From the NCBI GenBank assembly GCA_949293595.1, contig CASFDW010000001.1:62001-126000 (forward strand): 64,000 bases of DNA, given 5' to 3'. The notes under the pieces are model-generated. The model was not told the origin of the DNA. It saw only the letters and a program-made list of their open reading frames with translations, and made no database searches. The position numbers and the translations under genes were made by a program. The number at the start of each line of letters is the position of its first letter. Position 1 is the stretch's first letter. This DNA comes from an uncultured Spirochaetales bacterium. Its GTDB lineage: Bacteria; Spirochaetota; Spirochaetia; Sphaerochaetales; Sphaerochaetaceae. Positions 28,470-36,679 of this stretch are shown piece by piece.

Positions 28470-29312
28470 ATGATTTTTGATGCGCATGTCCATCTGACAG
28501 GAAAAAAACAGGAAGGGTCCACCCTGCTGGATCCGGAAGGAATGATTGCACGCATGGATTTCCTCGGCATCGACATGGCGCTTCTGATGAGCATGTCGGA
28601 AAACGGCGAGTCCTCCGCACATGAGATGAGATTTGTCGCCAAACGCCATCCCGACAGGTTCAGATTCATGTGCAACATCGATTGCTACGATATCGCATCC
28701 GTGTACGACCGGCTTTCGAAATGGAAAAAATCAGGGGCGCTTGGCATCGGGGAGCTGATAATCAACAAAAGGATCGACGATCCGTTCCTCGAGGAGGTGT
28801 TCTCATCAGCGGAAAAGCTTTCGATGCCCGTTACCATACACATAAGTCCGCGGGAGGGGGTTGGATACGGGATCGTTGACGAGCCACGTCTGCCGCTTCT
28901 GGAAAAGACGCTGGAAAAGCATCCGGGGCTTGTGATACTCGGTCACAGCCAATGCTTCTGGACAGAGATATCGGCCGACGCCCCCGACAGCGACGAAGGC
29001 CGCAACAGCTGGGGGAAGGGGCCTGTAAAGAGGCATGGCAGATTGGAAAAGCTTTTTCGCACCTACCCCAACCTTTACGGCGACCTTTCCGCCAACTCCG
29101 GCTCCTGCGCCATCATGAGGGATGTTGAATACGGCCTCTGGTTTCTCAAGGAGTTCGGGGACCGGCTCGTTTTTGCCACAGATACGGCCGACAAGCATAC
29201 AAAATACCCGCTGAAGGAATATCTTGAGGAAAAAAGAAACGAAGGTCTTCTTGATGACGGCATACTAAAAAAAATCTTTTATCTCAATGCCGCAAGGCTT
29301 TTCAATCTCTGA
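28470..29312 (+). CDS. Amidohydrolase-2 family protein (TIM-barrel hydrolase)
   Basis: A 280-residue metal-dependent hydrolase of the amidohydrolase_2 type. It starts MIFDAHVHLTG (the HxH metal pair) and continues with a first-barrel region MIARMDFLGIDMALLMSMS, VTIHISPREG, LVILGHSQCFW (metal histidine) and the late aspartate LVFATDTADKHTKYP. No signal peptide. The ATG at 28470 is preceded by AGGAGGGGAATACGGG. It stands alone between tRNA-Val and the rpiR operon. The substrate is unknown; relatives include decarboxylases and hydrolases of small aromatic or lactone compounds. Confidence 0.8.
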   Translation: MIFDAHVHLTGKKQEGSTLLDPEGMIARMDFLGIDMALLMSMSENGESSAHEMRFVAKRHPDRFRFMCNIDCYDIASVYDRLSKWKKSGALGIGELIINKRIDDPFLEEVFSSAEKLSMPVTIHISPREGVGYGIVDEPRLPLLEKTLEKHPGLVILGHSQCFWTEISADAPDSDEGRNSWGKGPVKRHGRLEKLFRTYPNLYGDLSANSGSCAIMRDVEYGLWFLKEFGDRLVFATDTADKHTKYPLKEYLEEKRNEGLLDDGILKKIFYLNAARLFNL

Positions 29313-29475
29313 CAGAAATTGTTGCGGTGATTCGTTCCGGCATACGATGCGTCCATGTCATGCCTTATAATGATGAATTCAAGAAATATTTCATGAAATC
29401 CGGATTATTTTATCAAAAAAACATATATTTTTTTCGGATTTCTTTCTATTTTCCACAGCCAACCTTTTTTTTAGT

Positions 29476-29543
29476 TTGCAAAATGACTGAAAAAATTTTA
29501 AAAATAAATTTTTTATTGCAAAATAGTCAATGTAATTTATACT
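29476..29543 (+). promoter_or_regulatory. rpiR promoter with repeated operator-like motif
   Basis: TTGCAAAAT occurs at 29476-29484 and again at 29516-29524, 40 bp apart. The second copy overlaps the -35 (TTGCAA, 29516-29521) of a promoter whose -10 is TATACT (29538-29543, 16-nt spacer). The ATG is 6 nt further on. The flanks TGACT (29484-29488 region) and AGTCA (29525-29529) form a loose inverted repeat. The arrangement suits autoregulation by the RpiR protein. The wider gap 29313-29475 is A+T-rich without a gene. Confidence 0.5.
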
Positions 29544-29549
29544 GAATCC

Positions 29550-30380
29550 ATGGTTGAGAGCTCGATTGTCGAAAGGATATCGGAAAACAAGGACGCCTTT
29601 TCCAAAACGGAAAGGGAGATTGCGGAATTCCTTGTCTCGCATCTCAACGAATCGGTGATCATGACATCCCAGGAACTTGCGGAAAAGACGTCAAGCAGCG
29701 AGGCAACGATCATCAGGTTCTCAAAGAGGCTCGGATACTCCGGATACCAGGAATTGAAGAACTCGCTAAAGAAGATGGTCGCAGAGAAGTTCAGTCCCTC
29801 CAGAAGGATGGAGCTTTTCTATCTGAAAAACGACGAGAACAATTTCAACAGGTTCATAGATCTGCAGATAAGCTATATCAACGAAATAAAGCAAAAGGAC
29901 TTCTCCCAGGCGGCTTCGATGATTTCCAAGGCCCGCAGGATATACCTGTTCACCCCCGGAGGAGCGACGGATGCACCCTACTCCACATTCATGTTCTGGA
30001 TGACACGGTTCGGGCTCGATGTGAGAAGCGTCCCCGGATCAGGGCACAGGATTTTCGATTCGCTTGCATTCGCAGGGGATGACGACCTGTTCTTCGCATT
30101 CAATTTCGGGAAGGAAAACAGGGAGCTTATCAAGCTGCTTGCTTTCTGTCAGGAGAAAAAGACCCCGTCGATCCTTGTGACCGATTTCACCGTCGGTGTT
30201 TCGGCGGACAAGGCCGGTCATGTGATCGAAGTCAGGAGGGGACCTTTGGAGTTCTTCCACTCCATGAGCATTCCCGTGCTGTTCACCGAATGCCTTGCCC
30301 TGGAAGTTGCAAAGCACAGGGGGGATGTGTTCATGAACATGAAGAAGCTCGAGGAGCTCAGGGAAAGATTCGATGTCTGA
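29550..30380 (+). CDS. MurR/RpiR-family transcriptional regulator (HTH-SIS)
   Basis: A 276-residue regulator. Residues 1-77 are the HTH_6 domain (SKTEREIAEFLVSHLNESV ... SSEATIIRFSKRLGYSGYQELK). Residues about 105-245 form a sugar-isomerase (SIS) fold expected to bind a phosphorylated sugar or amino sugar. In the SIS domain the usual SxS phosphate loop is replaced by TPGGATDAP, so ligand contacts may differ. It directly precedes the transporter genes, with 59 bp between, and probably controls them. The ATG has no Shine-Dalgarno and a -10 6 nt upstream. Confidence 0.9.
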   Translation: MVESSIVERISENKDAFSKTEREIAEFLVSHLNESVIMTSQELAEKTSSSEATIIRFSKRLGYSGYQELKNSLKKMVAEKFSPSRRMELFYLKNDENNFNRFIDLQISYINEIKQKDFSQAASMISKARRIYLFTPGGATDAPYSTFMFWMTRFGLDVRSVPGSGHRIFDSLAFAGDDDLFFAFNFGKENRELIKLLAFCQEKKTPSILVTDFTVGVSADKAGHVIEVRRGPLEFFHSMSIPVLFTECLALEVAKHRGDVFMNMKKLEELRERFDV

Positions 30381-30439
30381 ATCAAAAATCTTAGACACCA
30401 TTCGTTGCTGTCTGGTGCAAAAATAAAAGGAGAAAAAAA

Positions 30440-31591
30440 ATGAAGAAGATCATTCTAGCCTGTTTGATGATGCTTCTGCTTCTCGTCCCGGTCTTCGCCG
30501 GCGGTGGGAAGGAAACCGTGGCCGCAACACCGGCGGCACCCGTTGAAGAGGTTCCGATGACCCATGACGAACTCGTCGCAGCCGCAAAGGCCGAGGGCAA
30601 GGTCGTCGTCTATGCAACGACATCACGCATAGCAAAGGCCGCGGAGAACTTCACTGCAAAGTACGGGATTGAATGCGAGACATCCAACCTCAAGGATTTC
30701 GAGCTCATCGAGAAGGTGTCCAAGGAAGCCGAATCCGGCGTCGTAGGAGCGGACTTCGTGGTGGCCCAGGATGCGGGAAGGCTCTTCGGAGAGCTCATCG
30801 AACCCGGTTTCCTCTACAACTATGTCCCGCCCACGTTCAAGGACATCATCCCTGAATCGCAGCAGAATCCGCTCCAGATCTGTGCGATAAACAAGGTATT
30901 CATCTACAACGACGAATACACGCAGGAGAGCCCGTACTACAATATCTGGCAGTTTGCAGATCCGAAGTACAAGAGCACGCTCAATTTCAAGAACCCGTTC
31001 CAGGAAGGTGTCAACTCCAACTTCCTCACGATGATCACGAAGCCTGAGATCGCAGACGAGATCGCAGCCGCATACAAGGATTATTTCGGCAAGGACATAG
31101 TACTGACAACTCCGAACGCAGGCTACGAATGGATCAAGGCCATTTACGAGAACGACCTCATCTCCGGCACAAGCGATACGACGATCGCGGAGAACGTCGG
31201 AATGAAGGGACAGAAGAAGGAGAACACACCCGTCGGACTCTTCGTGTTCTCAAAGGCAAGGTACGCCACGACAAAGAACCTTGCGCTGAAGCCTGCCATG
31301 GACATGGAGCCGTTCTGCGGATTCTACTACAGCCTCTATGCGCTCATCTCGACGAACGCCAAGCACCCGAATGCAGCAAAGCTCTTCATCGAGTACCTGC
31401 TCACGGAAGAGGGTTTCGAGCCTTGGGGCAGCGATTGCGGCACATACAGCTCCAACCCGAACATCCCGATCCAGGAAGACATCGACTACCCGTTCGCAGT
31501 ATGGGAGCCGCTGCTTGTCAAGGAAGATGCGGAATGGTGCTTCGACAACCGTGCCGAGGTTGAGGAATTCCTGAATCTCTATATCTATTGA
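30440..31591 (+). CDS. ABC transporter substrate-binding protein (AfuA/FbpA-like)
   Basis: A 383-residue periplasmic binding protein of the iron/putrescine/sugar-phosphate class. The signal peptide MKKIILACLMMLLLLVPVFA is followed by GGGKE, the ending common in spirochaete binding proteins. There is no lipobox cysteine. Key stretches: AKAEGKVVVYATTSRIAKAAENF, ADFVVAQDAGRLFGELI, and the C-terminal HPNAAKLFIEYLLTEEGFEPWG, typical of the Fbp-type fold. The iron-binding tyrosine pair of FbpA is not evident. AfuA of this class binds hexose phosphates; the RpiR regulator and phosphatase support a phosphorylated ligand. AGGAG precedes the ATG. Confidence 0.85.
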   Translation: MKKIILACLMMLLLLVPVFAGGGKETVAATPAAPVEEVPMTHDELVAAAKAEGKVVVYATTSRIAKAAENFTAKYGIECETSNLKDFELIEKVSKEAESGVVGADFVVAQDAGRLFGELIEPGFLYNYVPPTFKDIIPESQQNPLQICAINKVFIYNDEYTQESPYYNIWQFADPKYKSTLNFKNPFQEGVNSNFLTMITKPEIADEIAAAYKDYFGKDIVLTTPNAGYEWIKAIYENDLISGTSDTTIAENVGMKGQKKENTPVGLFVFSKARYATTKNLALKPAMDMEPFCGFYYSLYALISTNAKHPNAAKLFIEYLLTEEGFEPWGSDCGTYSSNPNIPIQEDIDYPFAVWEPLLVKEDAEWCFDNRAEVEEFLNLYIY

Positions 31592-31644
31592 CGCAAAGGT
31601 CTGCGGGGCGGTACGCCGCCCCTGCGGTTCAAGTAGGATCTGAA

Positions 31645-33450
31645 ATGAAAAAAAAGCTAAACATTGCCCTAAGGTGGCTCAGAAAGCCGCAGAATGTGAT
31701 ATTGGTTGTTTTGCTCATTGTTCTTGGATACCTCACGCTCATTCCCCTCTTCTCGATAGTCCAGGACACCTTCACGGTCCACAGGAGCGAGATGAGGGCC
31801 ATCAAGGGCTCATCGGTCGGCGACTTCACACTATATCATTGGACGAAGATGTTCGCCTCCGGCGCCACGAGCCAGAAGGTGTTCTACGAGCCGTTTTTGA
31901 ACACGATGAAGATAGCCTTCCTAAGCTGCATGGTGGCGATCCTCCTCGGAGGCTCGTTCGCCTGGATAATCACCAGGACGAATGTCAAGGCAAAGGGCTT
32001 CATCTCGACCGTTTTCGTATTTCCATACATCATGCCGTCATGGACGCTCGCCATGGCATGGCTCAATTTCTTCAAAAACTCCAGGGTCGGAGGCGCTCCC
32101 GGGCTGTTTTCGGTCGTGACCGGACTTGAACCGCCCAACTGGTTCTCCTACGGACTCTTTCCGATAGTTTTGGTGCAGGGACTGCATTATGCCCCCTTCG
32201 CATACATCCTCATCGGAGGAATACTGCGGAACATGGATGCGAACCTCGAGGAGGCGGCACAGCTTCTGCATGCATCCCGTTTCAAGATAATGACAAAGGT
32301 CACGCTGCCGATCGTTCGTCCGGCACTGCTCTCCACGTTCCTTCTCGTCTTTTCGTCGACAATGAGCGCGTTTGCCGTACCGGCATTCCTGGGAACCCCG
32401 GTCAACTACAATGTTCTGACGACGCAGATGTACAGGACGCTCAACGGAATGAATCCGGGTTACGGATACATAATGGCGTTGATAATGATAGTCATCGGCG
32501 TAGGAATCCTGATGCTGAACCAGTGGATAACAGGAAGAAGGAAGAACTATACCACCGTTACCGGAAAGAGCAGCAACATCGCCCTTGTAAACCTCAAGGG
32601 TGCCAGGACGCCCGTGACGGTACTCCTCATCGTGCTTCTGCTGATAGTCGCGATCGTCCCACTCATCTCCTTTGCGGTGGAATCGTTCATAATGGCACCC
32701 GGAGACTACTCCCTGGACAACTTCACGACTGAGTTCTGGATCGGCGAAGGAAGTCCGGACATCGCGAACAGCGAACCTGGAATCCTGAGGAACAAATCGA
32801 TCTACACCGGGTTGTGGAACTCGCTCAAGCTGTCGATCGTGGTCTCTCTGGTTGCCGGCACCGTCGGCATCCTCGCAGGATACGCGATTGCGAAGAAGAG
32901 AGGCTCGAAGCTGTCGACGATCGTGAACAACCTCACGTTCTTCCCCTATCTCATGCCTGCAATGGCCTTCGGCGCGATCTATCTGTCGATGTTCGCGGTC
33001 AGGAAGGGGTTCATCCCGCCGCTCTACGGCACATTCGCCCTGCTGGCTTTGGTCGGCTCGGTAAAGTACCTCCCGTTTGCATCCAGAAGTGGAATCAATG
33101 CGATGCTCCAGCTTTCAGGAGAAATCGAGGAAGCCGGCGAGATAGTCGGGATATCGTGGTTCAAGAGGATGACGAAGATAATCATACCGATCCAGAAGAC
33201 AAGCTTCCTGTCGGGATATCTGCTTCCGTTCATCTCCTGCATGAGGGAACTGTCGCTGTTCATCCTTCTCGTCACGCCCTCGACAAGAATACTCACCACC
33301 CTGCTCTTCCAGTACAACGAAAAAGGCTGGAACCAGTATGCGAACGCAATCAACCTCATAATCATTGTCATAGTCGTGAGCTTCAACATAGCGATCAACA
33401 AGCTTACTGGAGCGTCTATCGACAAGGGAATAGGTTCAACAAACAACTAG
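31645..33450 (+). CDS. ABC transporter permease, fused two-domain (FbpB/AfuB-like)
   Basis: A 601-residue inner-membrane permease made of two fused binding-protein-dependent transport domains, each about six helices. Each has an EAA loop: EEAAQLLHASRFKIMTKVTL (about residues 207-226) and EEAGEIVGISWFKRMTKIII (about 494-513). The fusion is normal for FbpB-type permeases. ATG at 31645 is chosen because GGATCTGAA precedes it; a longer frame begins at 31588 but overlaps the binding-protein gene and lacks a site. The ATPase gene follows after 12 nt. Confidence 0.92.
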   Translation: MKKKLNIALRWLRKPQNVILVVLLIVLGYLTLIPLFSIVQDTFTVHRSEMRAIKGSSVGDFTLYHWTKMFASGATSQKVFYEPFLNTMKIAFLSCMVAILLGGSFAWIITRTNVKAKGFISTVFVFPYIMPSWTLAMAWLNFFKNSRVGGAPGLFSVVTGLEPPNWFSYGLFPIVLVQGLHYAPFAYILIGGILRNMDANLEEAAQLLHASRFKIMTKVTLPIVRPALLSTFLLVFSSTMSAFAVPAFLGTPVNYNVLTTQMYRTLNGMNPGYGYIMALIMIVIGVGILMLNQWITGRRKNYTTVTGKSSNIALVNLKGARTPVTVLLIVLLLIVAIVPLISFAVESFIMAPGDYSLDNFTTEFWIGEGSPDIANSEPGILRNKSIYTGLWNSLKLSIVVSLVAGTVGILAGYAIAKKRGSKLSTIVNNLTFFPYLMPAMAFGAIYLSMFAVRKGFIPPLYGTFALLALVGSVKYLPFASRSGINAMLQLSGEIEEAGEIVGISWFKRMTKIIIPIQKTSFLSGYLLPFISCMRELSLFILLVTPSTRILTTLLFQYNEKGWNQYANAINLIIIVIVVSFNIAINKLTGASIDKGIGSTNN

Positions 33451-33462
33451 GAGTATTTTGAA

Positions 33463-34566
33463 ATGCCTAAAATAGTATTGAAGAACATAACGAAGAAATT
33501 CGGAAAATTCGTCGCCGTCGACAACCTCAACCTGGAAATCGAGGACAGGTCGTTCATCACGTTGCTCGGTCCCTCTGGCTGCGGCAAAACAACGACGCTC
33601 AGGATGATCGCAGGACTCGAGACGCCGACGGAAGGTGAAATAACCATAAACGACAAGATAGTCTTTTCATCCGAGAAGGAGATAGATATCTCCCCGGCAA
33701 AAAGGGATGTCGGATTTCTGTTCCAGAATTATGCCCTCTGGCCGCACATGACCGTCGAGAAGAACATCGCCTTCGGCCTTGAGAACCTCAAATGGCCGAA
33801 GGACAAGATCGAGGACAGGGTCCGCGAGCTTCTTGCGATGCTGAAGATCGAAGAATTCCGGGGCCGTTATCCGGCGGAGCTTTCCGGAGGACAGCAGCAG
33901 CGCGTTGCAATTGCCAGGACGCTTGCGACCGGTCCGAAGGTACTTTTCATGGACGAACCGCTGTCAAACCTCGATGCGAAGCTCAGGATGGAGATGAGGA
34001 CCGAGCTCAAGAGGCTTCATCTGGAAACGGATTCGACATTCGTGTACGTCACGCACGACCAGCTCGAGGCAATGACGCTCTCGACCAGGATATGTCTCAT
34101 GAAGGACGGTCTTTTGCAGCAGTACTCGCCTCCCCTCACCGTCTACAGGGAGCCGGCAAACACATTCGTTGCGGATTTCGTCGGTTCTCCGAACATCAAC
34201 CTCGTGGACTTTGAGATGCATGGAGACGTGCTCAGGCATGAGAACGGACTCACGCTCAAGATCGAGATGCTCGACAAAACGAAGACAAGGAAGGACGGCA
34301 AGGTCATTCTCGGAATGAGGCCCGAATATGTGATGATCGAGGATGATGGAACCGTCGAGGGAGAAATCTATTCCTCGCTCCCCTCAGGCATGGAGACGAT
34401 AGTCCGTGTCAGCATAGGCGGTCTTCATCTCAACTCGGTCGTGTTCGGTGATGCCGATTATGAAGTCGGAGCAAGCAAGAAGATTGCCTTCAAGGGGCTT
34501 TACAACCTGTTCGGGGAGGATGGGACGGCGATAGGAAGATGCAGGATCGTCTCAGCATCGAGATAG
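33463..34566 (+). CDS. ABC transporter ATP-binding protein (FbpC/AfuC-like)
   Basis: A 367-residue ATPase: Walker A GPSGCGKTTTLRMIAG, Q-loop FLFQNYALWPHM, signature LSGGQQQRVAIART, Walker B VLFMDEPLSNLD and H-loop VTHDQLEAMTL. After residue about 235 comes a TOBE-like regulatory domain ending GEDGTAIGRCRIVSASR. It is of the CUT1/FbpC type. It energises the neighbouring permease. Confidence 0.93.
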   Translation: MPKIVLKNITKKFGKFVAVDNLNLEIEDRSFITLLGPSGCGKTTTLRMIAGLETPTEGEITINDKIVFSSEKEIDISPAKRDVGFLFQNYALWPHMTVEKNIAFGLENLKWPKDKIEDRVRELLAMLKIEEFRGRYPAELSGGQQQRVAIARTLATGPKVLFMDEPLSNLDAKLRMEMRTELKRLHLETDSTFVYVTHDQLEAMTLSTRICLMKDGLLQQYSPPLTVYREPANTFVADFVGSPNINLVDFEMHGDVLRHENGLTLKIEMLDKTKTRKDGKVILGMRPEYVMIEDDGTVEGEIYSSLPSGMETIVRVSIGGLHLNSVVFGDADYEVGASKKIAFKGLYNLFGEDGTAIGRCRIVSASR

Positions 34567-34567
34567 C

Positions 34568-35203
34568 ATGAAAAGGATTTTTCTGATCCGGCACGGCCGC
34601 CAGGAGTCGCTGCTCTGCAATCTCGACGTACATCTCTCCCCTGAGGGCGTGGCGCAGGCGGAGCTGCTTGCGCAGCGGCTTGGGAATTTCCATTTCGATG
34701 CCTTCTACTCCTCCACCCTCCTGAGGGCGGAGGAGACTGCAGCCATAATCGGCAAAAGGACGGGGATGGATTTCGAAAGGCTCTCCTGCCTGAACGAGAT
34801 CGACTGGGGTGATCTCACAGGCCTGTCCAACGAAGAGAAGGACATGATGTTCGGCGACTTTCAGAGGCAAAGGGCAAAGAGGACCTCGGACCTGCCGTTT
34901 CCGGGAGGCGAGAACGGCGAGGACGTATTCAAAAGGGCCGCACCATTCTTCAAGAAAGTGGCGGAATCGGATGCGGAGAATGTTCTGGCCGTGACCCATG
35001 GAGGCCTGATCCGCTGTGTGATCGCTGGGCTGCTCGGCTTGCCGTTCAAGCACAAGCTTGCGTTCGCATCCAGCCTGGAGAACACGAGCATCACCGAAAT
35101 CCTTTACGACGAGGATGACGGCCTCCATTCACTTGAAAGGCTGAATGACCATGCCCATCTTGAAGGCCATCCCGAGCTGCTGCGCAGCTCATGGCTTGTA
35201 TAG
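34568..35203 (+). CDS. Histidine phosphatase (phosphoglycerate mutase-like)
   Basis: A 211-residue branch-1 histidine phosphatase: catalytic RHGRQESL at the N-terminus (RHG with phospho-histidine), STLLRAEETAAIIGKRTG, and the second histidine in VLAVTHGGLIRCVIAGLLG. It has no signal peptide, so it acts in the cytoplasm. It starts 1 nt after the ATPase stop and is thus part of the transporter operon. In this setting it may dephosphorylate the imported compound. Glycolytic mutase is unlikely, since the residues 3' to RHG do not match GpmA. Confidence 0.85.
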   Translation: MKRIFLIRHGRQESLLCNLDVHLSPEGVAQAELLAQRLGNFHFDAFYSSTLLRAEETAAIIGKRTGMDFERLSCLNEIDWGDLTGLSNEEKDMMFGDFQRQRAKRTSDLPFPGGENGEDVFKRAAPFFKKVAESDAENVLAVTHGGLIRCVIAGLLGLPFKHKLAFASSLENTSITEILYDEDDGLHSLERLNDHAHLEGHPELLRSSWLV

Positions 35204-35215
35204 GATTCTTGCAAC

Positions 35216-35243
35216 AACCCCTCGAAAGAGGGGTTTTCATTTC
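35216..35243 (+). terminator. Terminator of the rpiR/ABC/phosphatase operon
   Basis: An 8-bp stem AACCCCTC/GAGGGGTT with a GAAA tetraloop (35216-35235), followed by TTCATTTCATT. It lies 12 nt after the phosphatase stop. Confidence 0.85.
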
Positions 35244-35281
35244 ATTCGTTTTTTCCACTGCATCATGATGGCGGCATGTGT

Positions 35282-35287
35282 TACAAT
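35282..35287 (+). promoter_or_regulatory. mscS promoter, extended -10
   Basis: TGT-TACAAT, an extended -10 with the hexamer at 35282-35287 and the ATG 6 nt downstream. No clear -35 was found. Confidence 0.5.
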
Positions 35288-35293
35288 GCATTC

Positions 35294-36169
35294 ATGGAAA
35301 ACGAAACTCTCGAGGCGGTGCTCAAGGCAAGCGGAAGCCAGCTTGCATTGTTCCTGACAACCCTGGTTTTCGGGATAATATCGATAAAGCTCTTCATAAA
35401 GCTTCTCAAGCGCATACTGCTCATCTCGAGCATGGATAATGCGGTAGTACGGTTCTTCACCCACGGGATCGAGATAATACTCTCGGTTTTGCTGGTCCTG
35501 TACGACCTCTCCCTGCTCAACATCCCACTTACGTCCATGATAGCGGTCATATCCGCATTCGGCGTCGCGATTGGACTGGCCATCCAGGATTCGATAGCGA
35601 ACGTCGCCAACGGCCTCATAATGATAGGCACAAGGCCGTTCAAGGTCGGGGATTACGTGCAGATAGGATCCGACGAAGGAAGGATCGAGGAGCTGGGGCT
35701 CATGAATACGATACTCTCGACCGTGGACAACAAGAAGCTGATTCTTCCGAACAGGCATGTGTCCACGTCCAGGATATTGAACTACAACACGAATCCGATA
35801 AGAAGGATAGACCTTTATTTCTCCGTCGATTACGAGACCGATGTCGACAAAGCGCTGGAGGCGACGAAAAGCGCATGCCTGTCATGCAGGAAGGTGCTTC
35901 GTTCACCGGCTCCGAGAATCGAACTGTACGACATGGCATCCTCCAGCCTGACAATAAGTGCCTGGTGCTGGATAGACTCCCATGATTACTACGACGCGTT
36001 CTTCGAAATCAAGAAGGCTGTCTGGAACGCCTATAAGGAAAGCAGGATAACTATCCCGTTCGACCAGCTCGTGATATCCGAGCGCCCGGGCGGGACATCG
36101 AGAAAGAGGACCCAGGTGGTCCGGCAGAAGTCCGGGGATGTGGTAAAATCCGGCGAAACAGGGAGGTGA
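35294..36169 (+). CDS. mscS: Small-conductance mechanosensitive channel (MscS family)
   Basis: A 291-residue MscS-like channel that releases solutes on hypo-osmotic shock. Three membrane helices are followed by the pore helix and beta domain: VISAFGVAIGLAIQDSIANVANGL (residues about 82-105, glycine/alanine-packed pore helix), RPFKVGDYVQIG, LPNRHVSTSRILNY, then the C-terminal alpha/beta domain. ATG at 35294 is preferred to an in-frame ATG 18 nt upstream because the upstream one overlaps the -10 hexamer. No Shine-Dalgarno. The small membrane protein follows after 3 nt. Confidence 0.92.
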   Translation: MENETLEAVLKASGSQLALFLTTLVFGIISIKLFIKLLKRILLISSMDNAVVRFFTHGIEIILSVLLVLYDLSLLNIPLTSMIAVISAFGVAIGLAIQDSIANVANGLIMIGTRPFKVGDYVQIGSDEGRIEELGLMNTILSTVDNKKLILPNRHVSTSRILNYNTNPIRRIDLYFSVDYETDVDKALEATKSACLSCRKVLRSPAPRIELYDMASSSLTISAWCWIDSHDYYDAFFEIKKAVWNAYKESRITIPFDQLVISERPGGTSRKRTQVVRQKSGDVVKSGETGR

Positions 36170-36172
36170 TGC

Positions 36173-36643
36173 ATGGAAAAATTCATGAACGTCGCGGAGA
36201 AACTCCTTGCAACACTGCTTCCGACCGTGACCGGATGGCTTGTCCTCATTTTCGTCCTCGTCCTGCTGCTTTTCCTGTTCAAATGCTTCTCCTCCCCTTT
36301 CAATTCCGCTTTTCCAAGAATCAGAAAAGTCAGGAGAATGGCTTTCAGGGCTTCCAAAAGGAACAAATGTCTCTTGTCCGGCCTTGAGAAGAAAAGGATA
36401 AGGAAACATCTTGCAGGTGCGGGAAGGCTCGTTGATGCGACGCTTTATGACGACCCGTCCCTTACCGAAATAAAAAAGGCAGGGGAGATGATTGCCAAGA
36501 TGGAGCTTCTGGCCAAGACGTTCGATTCGGCGCAGTCCAACGGAAACGAGAAGAACATGAGACTGGTCATGCGTTCGATGGTAAGGAACGCAGATGCGTT
36601 CCTTGCTCTTCCCAAGATGGGAAGGCGCGGGATGAGGTCATAA
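36173..36643 (+). CDS. Single-pass membrane protein, unknown
   Basis: A 156-residue protein with one strong membrane helix (about residues 17-38, VTGWLVLIFVLVLLLFLFKC) and a basic, helical cytoplasmic tail (RIRKVRRMAFRASKRNK). It contains no motif I recognise. AGGTGATGC precedes the ATG, and it lies 3 nt after mscS, so it is probably co-expressed with the channel. Confidence 0.65.
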   Translation: MEKFMNVAEKLLATLLPTVTGWLVLIFVLVLLLFLFKCFSSPFNSAFPRIRKVRRMAFRASKRNKCLLSGLEKKRIRKHLAGAGRLVDATLYDDPSLTEIKKAGEMIAKMELLAKTFDSAQSNGNEKNMRLVMRSMVRNADAFLALPKMGRRGMRS

Positions 36644-36667
36644 AAAAAGGACGGGTTGGACCCGTCC
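36642..36667 (-). terminator. Terminator of guaB
   Basis: On the minus strand a 7-bp stem GGACGGG/CCCGTCC (36661-36667 with 36649-36655) followed by seven T residues, 13 nt after the guaB stop. It abuts the stop codon of the convergent membrane-protein gene. Confidence 0.9.
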
Positions 36668-36679
36668 CTTCGGACAATA

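Noticed and set aside
28178..28480. 100-codon frame before the amidohydrolase
   Set aside because: No ribosome-binding site, unnatural composition, and it runs into the amidohydrolase start region.
31588..31644. Upstream extension of the permease gene
   Set aside because: The extra 19 residues are not membrane-like and overlap the binding-protein gene; the internal ATG has a better site.
30440..34566. Ferric-iron ABC transporter
   Set aside because: The family is shared, but the binding protein lacks an evident tyrosine pair, and the RpiR and phosphatase neighbours favour a phosphorylated organic solute; iron remains possible.
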